A stretch of 64,000 bases of DNA from Chitinophaga pinensis (lineage in GTDB: Bacteria; Bacteroidota; Bacteroidia; Flavobacteriales_D; Crocinitomicaceae): contig CAMCYF010000004.1 of assembly GCA_945883825.1 (NCBI GenBank), forward strand, positions 30,205 through 94,204, in the 5' to 3' direction. Both the position numbers and the translations under genes were made by a program. Below the pieces are notes generated by a model. It searched no databases. It saw nothing but the letters and a program-made list of their open reading frames with translations, and had not been told where the DNA came from. This document shows positions 9,656-20,057 of the stretch, in pieces. Every line of letters starts with the position of its first letter. Positions within the stretch are counted from its first letter, which is position 1.

Positions 9656-11158
9656 CTATTTTATTTTTATTGAAGTAGGATTTTTATTGGTGCTTTTCTT
9701 TAAAATTAATAATGCGTCGGTTTTCACAAAAATCTTCCATTCCCCAGAAGCCAAAAAATCTGAAATAGCTTGATTATAAGAAGCTTCATCTTGTGGGTAT
9801 TTATTAGTATCTTTTAAAAGTAGTGCAATGTATTCAGCATTGTCTACATGTGGATAATGGTATATAATATCACGAAAAGAAAGATGAGGAATTAAAGCAG
9901 ATTGTGCGCTAACTTTTGCGTTTGCAGGAATTTTTTTTAATAAAAAATGGACTTCATTTACCGAAAAATCACGATTCCAATGCTCCAAACTATAAAAGCG
10001 GGTATTATCTCGTTTGTAATACTCAGAAACACGATGATCCATAATGCTAATAGTGCTAAATATACAAACCGCAAGTGAAGCATAAGCAAGCTCTACTTTC
10101 CACTTTTTCATGCGATGAATAACAGTATAGAGTGCTATGATAACGATAGGAGCAAATTCAATTGAATAATGGTCGCGAATTCCCCAGCGGATAGGAATAT
10201 CATTGAATACTTTTTGAGCAATAATCGGAATGAGCATAATAAAGTACTCAGGAGCAAGAAACAATGCTATCCCACCTGCAAGTAAAATAGCAAAATACGT
10301 TTCCGCTTTTATTCCATCATACATTGGATCTCCAGAATGGTTTGTAAAAAGTAGCTCAACCGTTTTTAGTGGATGCATAAATATATTTATCAGCACCTCG
10401 CCAAAATTTCCACCTAGAGCATTAAAAGAATTATGTAAATATTCTCTGCCGGGAGTTGCCAAACTTGGAATTATAACTTTTATAACGAGTAAAAAATAAA
10501 TCAAAGCGGCTATAGCGAAATAGATGCCAATTATTGCTGTTTTTCTATCTTTTTGAAAGAGGGATTTAAAAGCTAAACCAAAACCTAAAAATACCGCCCA
10601 TAAAGCCATATTTTCTTTTGCAATTAGAATTAAAACGAAAAATAATATAGTTTTTTTCCAGTTTTTCTGTTCAAAATAGAGAAGAAACCACGGTACAAAC
10701 ATGGTGGCTACAACATTGTCGTGATAATCAAAACTCAAGGCAGAATAAATTCCATAAAAGGAAAAGAAATGAGCCACAGCAATGATTGAAATTGTATTGT
10801 GTTTAGTGAGCTCTTGAATATAACGGTAGATGCCAAAGCCACCAAAAAGTATCGCTAGAAATTGGAATAACAACATCGTCCAAGTTCCAAAAATCCAATA
10901 AAAAGGAGAAACTAAAATCGGATAAAGCGAAAAGTGATCAGATAAAACGTTGGTGAATTGAGGTTGCATTATCATGCAATCATTCCAACGAAAATGTGCA
11001 TAATCATAGATTGCATTTTGATTGATTCCTAAATCCCAACCAAAAGTTCTGAAGTTATAATGATTGATAAAGGTAATTGATGCAAAGATTAATGCAAAAA
11101 AAGTCAATACTATTATTAAATTAAAATGCTTCGAAATACCCTTCGCTATTTTATTCAT
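9656..11158 (-). CDS. DUF2079-family polytopic membrane protein
   Basis: TM followed by FRTFGWDLGINQNAIYDYAHF, typical of DUF2079. Confidence 0.85.
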   Translation of the reverse strand: MNKIAKGISKHFNLIIVLTFFALIFASITFINHYNFRTFGWDLGINQNAIYDYAHFRWNDCMIMQPQFTNVLSDHFSLYPILVSPFYWIFGTWTMLLFQFLAILFGGFGIYRYIQELTKHNTISIIAVAHFFSFYGIYSALSFDYHDNVVATMFVPWFLLYFEQKNWKKTILFFVLILIAKENMALWAVFLGFGLAFKSLFQKDRKTAIIGIYFAIAALIYFLLVIKVIIPSLATPGREYLHNSFNALGGNFGEVLINIFMHPLKTVELLFTNHSGDPMYDGIKAETYFAILLAGGIALFLAPEYFIMLIPIIAQKVFNDIPIRWGIRDHYSIEFAPIVIIALYTVIHRMKKWKVELAYASLAVCIFSTISIMDHRVSEYYKRDNTRFYSLEHWNRDFSVNEVHFLLKKIPANAKVSAQSALIPHLSFRDIIYHYPHVDNAEYIALLLKDTNKYPQDEASYNQAISDFLASGEWKIFVKTDALLILKKSTNKNPTSIKIK

Positions 11159-11182
11159 TTATTCAAATTCTAAGTATTTTCT

Positions 11183-12658
11183 TTACGGTTTGTATTTATA
11201 ACGAATAACTTTTTTAGTAATACCATATTTATACAAAATCAAGCTACCACTTTTAGATTCGTCAAAATTGTTATACGTGGACCAAGAAATTATTGGACAA
11301 TTAAATGGAACTTCAATATCTTGATTGGTAGTTCTAGATTTCTCTCCCAAAAAGTAAAGGGCTTTTTTTTCATTGTCGTTAGTATATTCAGGTAAATGAT
11401 CGTATTTTAAAAAATAAAAACAAAAAGAGCCAAAGAAAAATATGTAACAAATTTGATGCTGCTTAAATTTTAAAACATTAATAACTTTATAAGTTGTTAG
11501 AGAAATCAAAAATAGTATAACGACTAAATTTGGAATAAATGTATCGCTTCTCAAAATAAAAGGACGATAAGATCTACAGCCGCCAAAAGGTAAAAGAAAA
11601 CAATAAACTATTATGAAAAGAACAAGAAAAAAGTATATTTTTACTAGTGTTTTTTTATTTTCAGGTTTAAATAATAGAATTAAAAATGTATTTACTATTA
11701 TTAGAAAAATCATCCAAAAGGCGCCAATATCTGTTGATAAAAATGTATTATAAATTCCTGTTGCTAAAACTTTAAATCTTTCATGAAGAGGAACTGTACA
11801 CCAGTCGTTTTCAATGTTAAATTGACCTATATAAATGGAATAGATACTTAAAATAATTCCTAAAATCAAAAAGTATAATACCGTTTTATTAGTGGTTTTA
11901 AAATTTAAAAAAACAGTTTTTATAAAATTACGATTTTGAATTTTCCATGATTCCACAATGATAAATAAAAAGAGAAAACTATTTATTATAAAAATTAAGG
12001 GAGCATTTAAAGGACCAAATAAAACAAGAAAGAGTAAAAAAGGAGTACTAAATAAATAATAAAAAATGGGTTTCTTAAATTCTTCTTTCTTTAAAATATA
12101 TCTATAAATAGGAAAGTAAAACACCATTAAAAAAATAATCGGTAAGGTGTAAAAAAACGCATAAGTTATGGAGAAATCTATAAAACCAATATTGCTACCA
12201 TAAGGGCCGTTTACAATTAAAAAAGGGGAAATTATTGCTGAAAAACTAATTAGCTTTTTAAAACTAAAGCCAAAATAGGTTGCTAAATAGAGTGATAAAA
12301 TAAATAAAAATCCAATGTGAATAAGCATTTTCGCCAGAGTTATAGAAGCATACAAGCTATCAATAGGATTATAAATATTTTGAAACCAAAATGGAACATT
12401 GTCAAAATAAACTTTCATTAAAAAATGAGTAGTAAATCGATTTGTTGCTGGATACTTTTCTTGTTGTATTAGTGCCCTTAAAGCAAGAGGGTCATTTAAT
12501 ACAGTTTGATAACTTGAAACAGGAAGAACAATATTTGCAAAATCACCATCTAGTGGTGTCTTTGAATATTGAAGACATGAATGTTTTAAATCAAAAAACA
12601 AAAAAACAAAAGCAGTTAATAGAATAAATGTGTTTTTATGTTTTTGAAAAAATGTCAT
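11183..12658 (-). CDS. Polytopic membrane protein, unknown family; possible GT-C-like glycosyltransferase
   Basis: 491 aa with many hydrophobic segments; acidic loop TPLDGDFANIVLP after the first TM; lies between a GT2 and a DUF2079 gene on the same strand with short gaps. Confidence 0.65.
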   Translation of the reverse strand: MTFFQKHKNTFILLTAFVFLFFDLKHSCLQYSKTPLDGDFANIVLPVSSYQTVLNDPLALRALIQQEKYPATNRFTTHFLMKVYFDNVPFWFQNIYNPIDSLYASITLAKMLIHIGFLFILSLYLATYFGFSFKKLISFSAIISPFLIVNGPYGSNIGFIDFSITYAFFYTLPIIFLMVFYFPIYRYILKKEEFKKPIFYYLFSTPFLLFLVLFGPLNAPLIFIINSFLFLFIIVESWKIQNRNFIKTVFLNFKTTNKTVLYFLILGIILSIYSIYIGQFNIENDWCTVPLHERFKVLATGIYNTFLSTDIGAFWMIFLIIVNTFLILLFKPENKKTLVKIYFFLVLFIIVYCFLLPFGGCRSYRPFILRSDTFIPNLVVILFLISLTTYKVINVLKFKQHQICYIFFFGSFCFYFLKYDHLPEYTNDNEKKALYFLGEKSRTTNQDIEVPFNCPIISWSTYNNFDESKSGSLILYKYGITKKVIRYKYKP

Positions 12659-12673
12659 TTATAAATATGATGT

Positions 12674-13603
12674 TTATTTATTTTCTACATTAGTTTCACT
12701 AACAATATAAAGCGGACGGTTTTGTACATTTTTATTTATTCTACTAATATATTCGCCAATTATTCCAACAGAAATTAATTGAACGCCACCGATAAACATA
12801 GAGCTAATGATTAAGGATGTCCAGCCAGTAATCGTTCTCTCTAAAATAAAGTGTGAAAATATCGCATAAAGAATTACCAAAAATGAAATAAATGAAATGA
12901 AAATCCCTGTTTTGGTTACGAATTGTAAGGGGACATCTGAAAAACCTGTAATTCCATCCAAAGCAAACTTCAACATTTTAGAAAAAGGATAGCCTGTTTC
13001 ACCAAATTTACGTTCATCGCGTTCGAAAAAAATACTTGTCTGACGGTATCCCAACCAAGCAATTTGACCACGCAAAAACTTATTTTGTTCGGGCATATTT
13101 TTTAAGTCGTTTACAATTTTTCGATCAATCAGACGAAAATCTCCAGTGTCAACAGGAATATTAATGTTGGTTATTTTCTTTAAAATCCGGTAAAAATATT
13201 TAGCTGTTATTTTTTTTAAAAAACTTTCTCCTTTTCTTATTAAACGTTGACCGTAAACAACTTCAAAACCTTCTTTGTACAGGGCATACATTTCTGGTAT
13301 AACTTCAGGTGGATCTTGTAAATCACCATCAATAATCACTACAGCAGCGCCTTTTGAGTATTCTAAACCTGCAGTAACAGCTATTTGGTGTCCGAAATTT
13401 CGACTAAAGTTGATGTATTTAACGCGCTCGTCTTCATTGGACAGCTTAAGCAATTCCAAAAACGAATTGTCATTACTTCCGTCATTCACATAAATGATTT
13501 CAAAGTTCGAAGTTATTTTCAAAATGGATGAAACTAAGCGGTCATGCATCAAGCGAATATTTTTTTCTTCGTTATATAAAGGTACAACTATAGAAATTTC
13601 CAT
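12674..13603 (-). CDS. Glycosyltransferase family 2, GtrB/polyprenyl-phosphate glycosyltransferase type
   Basis: ISIVVPLYNEEKNI, VNDGSNDNS, NFGHQIAVTAGLEYSKG, IDGDLQDPPEVIPEM, two C-terminal TM segments, GIIGEYISRI. Confidence 0.95.
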   Translation of the reverse strand: MEISIVVPLYNEEKNIRLMHDRLVSSILKITSNFEIIYVNDGSNDNSFLELLKLSNEDERVKYINFSRNFGHQIAVTAGLEYSKGAAVVIIDGDLQDPPEVIPEMYALYKEGFEVVYGQRLIRKGESFLKKITAKYFYRILKKITNINIPVDTGDFRLIDRKIVNDLKNMPEQNKFLRGQIAWLGYRQTSIFFERDERKFGETGYPFSKMLKFALDGITGFSDVPLQFVTKTGIFISFISFLVILYAIFSHFILERTITGWTSLIISSMFIGGVQLISVGIIGEYISRINKNVQNRPLYIVSETNVENK

Positions 13604-13876
13604 ACTTTTTAAAACATAATTCATCAGTACGAAGATAAATACAAATAACTGTCATTCAAGAATAAACTATCTAAAATTGTGTTCAGTAATTGAGTTATTT
13701 AAATTTTTTACTTAGTTTAATAAATTATTTTATAAGGAAACAATCAAAATACCTTATCTTTTTTAAATACACTTCCAAAATTTTAGTTCAAAACATAAAA
13801 AAATACCTTTTATAATTAACTGATAAATGAAATAGCGCTCAGGTATACTGAAAGCTACATTTTCAAAAGTTAGAAT

Positions 13877-14872
13877 CTATTGTTTGATAAATTTTTCAAT
13901 GTATTGTCCTGATGAAGAAGAAATCTTGATAATGTAATTACCATTATTCAAATCTTCGATATTTAATTGATGATTTTGATTGTAAAACGTGTGCATCACT
14001 CGACCAGAAATATCATAAATTTGGATTTCTTCTATATCTATACCATTGGTTCCTATTATATTCAATATTGATGAACTTGGATTCGGAACTATACTGAAGC
14101 TGATGTTATTTATTTCTGATTCCAACCCACTTTGAGCATCAGGCATAAAAATGTAAGTTTGACCATTTGCTGGGATTCCGCTTAAAGATGAAGAAGTAAG
14201 AACTTCAAAATCAGTTGTAAAATTCATGGTAGGATTAATGGGGTTGCCAGATAAGTAATATGTATTTCCCATTTGTTCCGTTATTAAATCAAAGGTAGAA
14301 ATCAGAAAAACTGCAGGCCCCCCTAATTGAGATTCGAAATGATCATTAGGATTGGTGATTACATTTGCGCCAAAACGAATTTCAATTCTGTTAGTTCCTT
14401 CATAAAACCAAGCCTGATAATTCATGTAATCTAATGGAGTTACACCCTGATCTACCTGATTAAAAAATCCAATATTCTTCCATTGCACCTTAAGAATTCT
14501 GTTCCCAATAATGCCTTCAACTTTATAAGAAATTGAAGATAAAGGATTATCAGACATATATCCCAAATCAATAGGGTCGCAAAATACAGGAACAAAAATA
14601 GGAACTTGCAAATTGGAATTGGTTCCAAACAATTCCGCGCCAACTCCATAAGATGCTGTTAGCGCTGGTAGATTCACGCCGAAGTACTCGAAAACAAAGG
14701 GGAAATCGAATCCAAACTCAGGATCGTCCCAGGTTTCACCTACAGGAGTCAAGTAAGTTGGATTATCCAATTCAATGTAGGTGTTTGTACCAACAGAAAA
14801 AGTATAAGTTTGCGACAATGCAGAGAAGCCTAAAAAAAAGGCGCTAGCAACAAGAATAATTTTATTTTTCAT
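13877..14872 (-). CDS. Secreted protein with T9SS C-terminal sorting domain
   Basis: Start taken at MKNKIILVASAFFLGFSALSQ; C-terminal IVPNPSSSILNI...IYDISGRVMHTF...GNYIIKI...KFIKQ. Confidence 0.85.
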   Translation of the reverse strand: MKNKIILVASAFFLGFSALSQTYTFSVGTNTYIELDNPTYLTPVGETWDDPEFGFDFPFVFEYFGVNLPALTASYGVGAELFGTNSNLQVPIFVPVFCDPIDLGYMSDNPLSSISYKVEGIIGNRILKVQWKNIGFFNQVDQGVTPLDYMNYQAWFYEGTNRIEIRFGANVITNPNDHFESQLGGPAVFLISTFDLITEQMGNTYYLSGNPINPTMNFTTDFEVLTSSSLSGIPANGQTYIFMPDAQSGLESEINNISFSIVPNPSSSILNIIGTNGIDIEEIQIYDISGRVMHTFYNQNHQLNIEDLNNGNYIIKISSSSGQYIEKFIKQ

Positions 14873-14968
14873 ATCTTTTTTTAAACGAAGATAAAAAATA
14901 ATAGCTTGTAAAGAAACGAGAAACAAAAAAAATCGCTTAGTTTCTATTATATTTGCAGAAATAGTAAA

Positions 14969-15406
14969 ATGTCAGAAAACGAACGCATATCGACAAATAA
15001 AGCGCCAAAACCTGTAGGTTTATATCCTCACGCACGAAAAGTAGGCAATTTATTGTTTTTATCAGGTGTTGGTCCACGCACTGCAGGTTCAGATGCTACG
15101 GATTCTGTTGTTCCAGGCTTGGAATTAGATAAAAATGGGAATTTCATAAGTTTTGACTTTGAAGCTCAGTGCAAAAGTGTTTTTGACAATGTTCGGATTA
15201 TTTTAGAAGAATCTGGATCAAGTTGGGATCAATTAGTAGATGTTACGGTTTTTTTAGTAAATATGAAACGGGATTTTCAAACGTACAATCGCATTTATGC
15301 AGACTATTTCAAAGATAATCTGCCTTGTAGGACTACTGTTGAAATTAGTTCACTTCCTACTCCAATAGCGATTGAACTTAAATGCATTGCGACGATTGAA
15401 TTATAA
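14969..15406 (+). CDS. RidA family protein
   Basis: LYPHARKVGNLLFLSGVGPR...SWDQLVDVTVFLVNMKRDFQTYNRIYADYF...CRTTVEISSLP. Confidence 0.92.
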   Translation: MSENERISTNKAPKPVGLYPHARKVGNLLFLSGVGPRTAGSDATDSVVPGLELDKNGNFISFDFEAQCKSVFDNVRIILEESGSSWDQLVDVTVFLVNMKRDFQTYNRIYADYFKDNLPCRTTVEISSLPTPIAIELKCIATIEL

Positions 15407-15435
15407 CTTTTTTCAAAAAAGATAAACTTAAAAAT

Positions 15436-16017
15436 ATGATTGGTTTTATAGTAAGAATTGCATTAGCGTTGAGTTCATTAGGATTTAATATTTATTTATT
15501 CACATCAGGACATTGGGGCTGGGGAATTTCATTTATTTTTATTACCGCCTTAATAATTGCTTCATTTTTTAGAAATGAAAATATGATTTTAGCTTTAAAT
15601 CAAATGCGTGTTGGAAATACAGATAAAGCGAAAAAATATGTGGATCGTATTTCACATCCAGAATTTCTACCACGTAAGCAACACGCCTATATTTTATTTT
15701 TGAAAGCCGTTATGGGTGCACAAGAATTAGGCTTTGTGAAAAGTGAAAGTTTACTGAGAAAAGCCATGGAATTGGGTTTAAGAACTGCAGAAGATAACGC
15801 AGTAGCTAGAATGCATCTTTCAGGAATTTGCGCACAAACAGGAAGAAAATCAGAAGCTGTAGCTCTTTTGGCTGAAGCAAAGAAATTAGATAAAAATGGC
15901 ATGATGCGTGATCAAATAAAAATGATGCAGTCACAATTACAAGTTACTCCATCTAAAAATCAAATGCGCATGGCTCAAATGATGGGCGGAAGAAAGAAAA
16001 CACCAAAAATGCGTTAA
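15436..16017 (+). CDS. Hypothetical membrane protein with TPR-like region
   Basis: Two N-terminal TM segments followed by a helical repeat-like region and a basic C-terminus. Confidence 0.7.
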   Translation: MIGFIVRIALALSSLGFNIYLFTSGHWGWGISFIFITALIIASFFRNENMILALNQMRVGNTDKAKKYVDRISHPEFLPRKQHAYILFLKAVMGAQELGFVKSESLLRKAMELGLRTAEDNAVARMHLSGICAQTGRKSEAVALLAEAKKLDKNGMMRDQIKMMQSQLQVTPSKNQMRMAQMMGGRKKTPKMR

Positions 16018-16042
16018 TTAATCCTCGACTTAATTCTATAAA

Positions 16043-16894
16043 ATGTCTGAAAATCTACGTACCTATTCAAAATCATGGGAAGACTATGAATTGTTGGATG
16101 CTGGAGGTGGAAAAAAATTAGAGCGCTGGGGAAACATCATTACCATCCGTCCAGAAATGCAAGCCTATTTTCACAGTGGAATTTCTTATACAGAGTGGCG
16201 TACTTTGGCACATTGGGAATTTGTTGAAGAGAAAGGTCAGACAGGAAAATGGAAAAATCTTAAAAAAGATTCTCCTAAAAAATGGAGCATTGGCTATAAA
16301 CGCCTAAAGTTTAATTTAGAATTAACAAATTTCAAGCATGTCGGTTTATTTCCAGAACAACAGAATAACTGGGATTTTATAAGTTCTCGCTTGAATGAAG
16401 GAGATCGATTTTTGAATTTATTTGCATACACTGGAGTGGCATCTTGCATTGCTCGGAACACTGGTGCGGATACTTTTCATGTCGATTCTTCAAAAAATGC
16501 GCTAGCTTGGGCAAAATCTAATATGGATGAAAGTAAATTGTTAAACATCCGCTGGGTGCACGAAGATGCCTTGAAATTTATTCAACGAGAAGCAAAACGC
16601 GGAAATAAATTTAATGGAATTGTTATGGATCCTCCCGCTTGGGGGATTGGTGCAAAAGGTGAGAAATGGAAGCTTGAAGATAAAATTGATGAACTCATGA
16701 GTGCAGCATCTGCTGTGCTTGATAAAGAAGGGTTTTTGGTCATGAATACTTACTCTCCAATGGTTGATGTTACTTTTATCACCGAACTATCTGAAATGTA
16801 TTTTGAGGGTATGAAGAAAGAAATTAGTGAACTGTATATGGAAACAAAAACAGATAAGTTCATGTATTTCGGTAATCTTTTGCGTATCGGATAA
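16043..16894 (+). CDS. Class I SAM-dependent methyltransferase (RlmI/COG1092-like)
   Basis: FLNLFAYTGVASCIA, FHVDSSKNALAWAKSN, GIVMDPPAWGIG. Confidence 0.9.
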   Translation: MSENLRTYSKSWEDYELLDAGGGKKLERWGNIITIRPEMQAYFHSGISYTEWRTLAHWEFVEEKGQTGKWKNLKKDSPKKWSIGYKRLKFNLELTNFKHVGLFPEQQNNWDFISSRLNEGDRFLNLFAYTGVASCIARNTGADTFHVDSSKNALAWAKSNMDESKLLNIRWVHEDALKFIQREAKRGNKFNGIVMDPPAWGIGAKGEKWKLEDKIDELMSAASAVLDKEGFLVMNTYSPMVDVTFITELSEMYFEGMKKEISELYMETKTDKFMYFGNLLRIG

Positions 16895-16905
16895 ATTAAG
16901 TATTT

Positions 16906-17787
16906 CTACGTTTTTTTTAGGGCAGAACTTAATGTTGTATCTTGAAATGTAAATCCAGCAGCACGAATTTTTTCATTCGAAACTTTTATTCCTTCTAAGA
17001 CAATACACGCTTGCTCTCCCAAAAATAATTTTAGAAGAAATGAGGGTACAGGTGGCAAAAAAAAGGGGCGTTTCATGCTAAGTGCAACCGATTTCATAAA
17101 GTCTTTATTAGAATCTAAGCCTGCGTTTGCATTGTAAGAACCAACTAATTTTTTGTCAATAGCAAAGGCAAATAAGCGGCATAAATCAGCTATGTGGACC
17201 CATGGCATTGTCTGTTTTCCAGAACCTAAGGGAGCTCCTAAACCTAAATTTGTAATCTTTTTTATTCGAACTAAAGCGCCATCATTTTCAGAAAGTACAA
17301 TTGGAATGCGCAGTTTCGCAACAGGAATTTTGGTAGCCAATGTGTCACTGGCGTTTTCCCATAATTTTATTAATTGAGATAAAAAATTACTCCCAAAATC
17401 ATCCGATTCTTTGTGTATTTTATCGCTTTCTTTTCCATAACAATTAATTGCTGAAGCACTAATAAAATAAGATAATTTTGGCATTTTTTCAGCGATTTCA
17501 CACAAAAAAGTAGTGCTGTCAACCCTTGAATCTACAAGTTCTTTCTTTCGCTTTTTTGTCCATCTGCTAAGGCCAATGTTTTCTCCTACTAAATTTACAA
17601 GTACATCAATTTCTGAAAGTTGGCTTAGATTAATTTCCCGCGTTATAGGATTCCAGAAAATATCTTTGCTAAGCTTGGGTTTACGAGTTAAAGTAGATAC
17701 ATCAAAGCCTTTATCAATTAGTAGACTTGTTAATTTTTGACCAATAAAACCACTTCCCCCTGCAATTAAAACTTTTTTGTTATCCAT
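16906..17787 (-). CDS. TIGR01777-family NAD-dependent epimerase
   Basis: KVLIAGGSGFIGQKLTSLL...VDVLVNLVGENI...RWTKKRKKELVDSRV...MPWVHIADL; C-terminal GFTFQDTTLSSAL. Confidence 0.92.
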   Translation of the reverse strand: MDNKKVLIAGGSGFIGQKLTSLLIDKGFDVSTLTRKPKLSKDIFWNPITREINLSQLSEIDVLVNLVGENIGLSRWTKKRKKELVDSRVDSTTFLCEIAEKMPKLSYFISASAINCYGKESDKIHKESDDFGSNFLSQLIKLWENASDTLATKIPVAKLRIPIVLSENDGALVRIKKITNLGLGAPLGSGKQTMPWVHIADLCRLFAFAIDKKLVGSYNANAGLDSNKDFMKSVALSMKRPFFLPPVPSFLLKLFLGEQACIVLEGIKVSNEKIRAAGFTFQDTTLSSALKKT

Positions 17788-17790
17788 TAT

Positions 17791-18045
17791 CTATTCACAA
17801 GATTTTTTAAGTTTTAACATTTCGGGACCTGTCATATATTCATAGTCTTTACAGGCATCTTTTTTTCGATTAATCTGATCCTTTACTTCTTTAATACTCT
17901 CACTATTTATACTGTCGCCTCTTAAAATCTTTTGATTCAAACTATTTAAAGATTCACTTTCTTTTATGCAGGCACAAAATTTTTCATCTTTTTGCGAACA
18001 TGAAAAGAGAATAAGTGATAAACTTAAGAGAAGTAAATAATTCAT
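17791..18045 (-). CDS. Small putative lipoprotein
   Basis: MNYLLLLSLSLILFSCSQ lipobox-like; 84 aa. Confidence 0.6.
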   Translation of the reverse strand: MNYLLLLSLSLILFSCSQKDEKFCACIKESESLNSLNQKILRGDSINSESIKEVKDQINRKKDACKDYEYMTGPEMLKLKKSCE

Positions 18046-18120
18046 GAAAAAATAAAATTGAGCGTTTAAAGATACTTAAAATCAAAGAAGCGGGAAAAGA
18101 TTATTTATTTACTAAAATTA

Positions 18121-19956
18121 TTAATTAATTAAAATTTTCTTTGCAATCGATTGAGAACCTTCGATACACAAGAAATATGTACCTGAAGCAAAGTCAAGAA
18201 CAGAGATTGATTCTTTGTTTGAAGCAACAACTTTTTTTAATAAAACTCTTCCTTGAATATCTTTTAAAAGTAAAATAGCACCCTGTACTGGTCCCGTAAA
18301 TTCAATTGTTATCTTGTTAGAAGATGGATTAGGATAAATTGAAGCAATCGAGTTAACTTCGCTAATTCCGTTAGTTTCCCCACTACAGCCACAATTTACC
18401 GTATAAACATCATTGATTGTAGTTGAATCTCCATCGTCACAAGTATCACCTGGATAAACACAACTACTGTCCTGAACATTGGCATTTGGATTGAAATTAC
18501 AGGCAATTGGATCCATGCAGCCAGCAACGATTAATTCACCAACACAGTTACAATTAACATCAATTGAGTCATTCATCGTATTTGGATTTGCATCATTACA
18601 TGGGAATCCCGGTAAAATACAGGAGCCATCATCAACTGTTGCTGAAGGGTTGTAATTACATGCCAGTGGATTCATGCAACCTGCGCCTACTTCTGCAGTC
18701 ATGTACCGCGAAAAAGCAAACTGCGTATTCGTCTGTGCACTGAAGCCAGCAACTATGAGGCGATTTCCAGGATATAAATCCATGCCATAAGCATCATCCC
18801 AATTAGCGAAAATATTCGTTAATGAGTGGCCATTTGTGCCCCAAGAGGAATCAATTGTCCCATTTGAATTGAAACGTGAAACGATAAAATCTCTTGCTGC
18901 ACCTATGCCAGCTGAACCAGTTGTTCCACAAGCTAAAATTTTTCCATCTGTTTGAAAAATAACTTCATAATAAGTATCACTTGGATTTAAATCGATGATC
19001 GTTTGACCATTTACGCCAAAATTTGCATTAAGATTTGCATCAGATTCTGCACGAGATTCTAACATGAAATCAGTAAATCCGTCACCATTGTTTCCGGAAA
19101 TAATAAGTTGATCATTATAATAATCGATATCAAAGTATTGCCCAAAATTGGAGGTATTAGTCCAAACACCATTCGTTCCAAAAGATGTTACGATACTACC
19201 AGTATTGTCAAATTTAGCCAATATAGGATTGTAGTTGTTATTAATATACGATGCCCCTGCAAGAATAATATCTCCAGTTAAACCTATCGTTGCACTATAA
19301 GCAGATATGCTTCCACCATTATTTAAAACATTAAATCCATTAATGCCAAATGAAATATCTATGAGACCATTGTAATCACAACTCGCGACTGCTAAACGAT
19401 TATATGAAAAGCCAGGAACTTTAGAATTCCCTGCTAAAATGATATTCGTTGATGTTAATAGAATTTTTCGCGCATAATCTTCACTCGAGGCAATATCAAT
19501 TGAAAAGACTCCCCCATCACCAAAACCTACCTCCAAGGTCCCATCTGGTCTCAAGCAAAGCAAAGAAAATTTTGGATTGGCAGCAGTAATTGATATGGCA
19601 CCTGCAACTAAGATATTCCCATTGGGCAGAACTTCCATGTCATAGGCAAAGTCTGAACCTGCAGAGTTTTGATAAATAAAATATCCGTTTGTTCCAAAAG
19701 TTAAGTCTAAACTACCATCCTCATTCATTCTACCAACACACATCTCTAAATTACCGGTGATACCCGTCGTACCACAGAAAATCATTTTGCCATTTGGCAA
19801 GGTTACAATGTCCTGAGCGTTGTCAAATGTAGTGCTTGTAGTCCCAAAACTGGTGTACCCAATGGTATTAAAACTTAAATCTAAGGATCCAGGAGCTTGG
19901 CTAAAAATGGTCTGCGAGAGCAAAAGACAAAGCAAAGAAGTGTAGAAAAATTTCAT
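18121..19956 (-). CDS. Delta-60 repeat secreted protein with Cys-rich repeats and T9SS sorting domain
   Basis: Repeats of DGSLDLTFGTNGYF...VLPNGNILVAGA; two GCMxPxACNxNPxAxVxDxSC modules; C-terminal IYPNPSSNKITIEF...FASGTYFLCIEGSQSIAKKILIN. Confidence 0.9.
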   Translation of the reverse strand: MKFFYTSLLCLLLSQTIFSQAPGSLDLSFNTIGYTSFGTTSTTFDNAQDIVTLPNGKMIFCGTTGITGNLEMCVGRMNEDGSLDLTFGTNGYFIYQNSAGSDFAYDMEVLPNGNILVAGAISITAANPKFSLLCLRPDGTLEVGFGDGGVFSIDIASSEDYARKILLTSTNIILAGNSKVPGFSYNRLAVASCDYNGLIDISFGINGFNVLNNGGSISAYSATIGLTGDIILAGASYINNNYNPILAKFDNTGSIVTSFGTNGVWTNTSNFGQYFDIDYYNDQLIISGNNGDGFTDFMLESRAESDANLNANFGVNGQTIIDLNPSDTYYEVIFQTDGKILACGTTGSAGIGAARDFIVSRFNSNGTIDSSWGTNGHSLTNIFANWDDAYGMDLYPGNRLIVAGFSAQTNTQFAFSRYMTAEVGAGCMNPLACNYNPSATVDDGSCILPGFPCNDANPNTMNDSIDVNCNCVGELIVAGCMDPIACNFNPNANVQDSSCVYPGDTCDDGDSTTINDVYTVNCGCSGETNGISEVNSIASIYPNPSSNKITIEFTGPVQGAILLLKDIQGRVLLKKVVASNKESISVLDFASGTYFLCIEGSQSIAKKILIN

Positions 19957-20057
19957 AGCAATAATTTTACAATAAAATTAGAAAAAATATTGAAATTGAA
20001 AGTTTAAGAAAAATAAAAGATATGGGTTTCATATATAATTATTTGGTTTATTAAATA

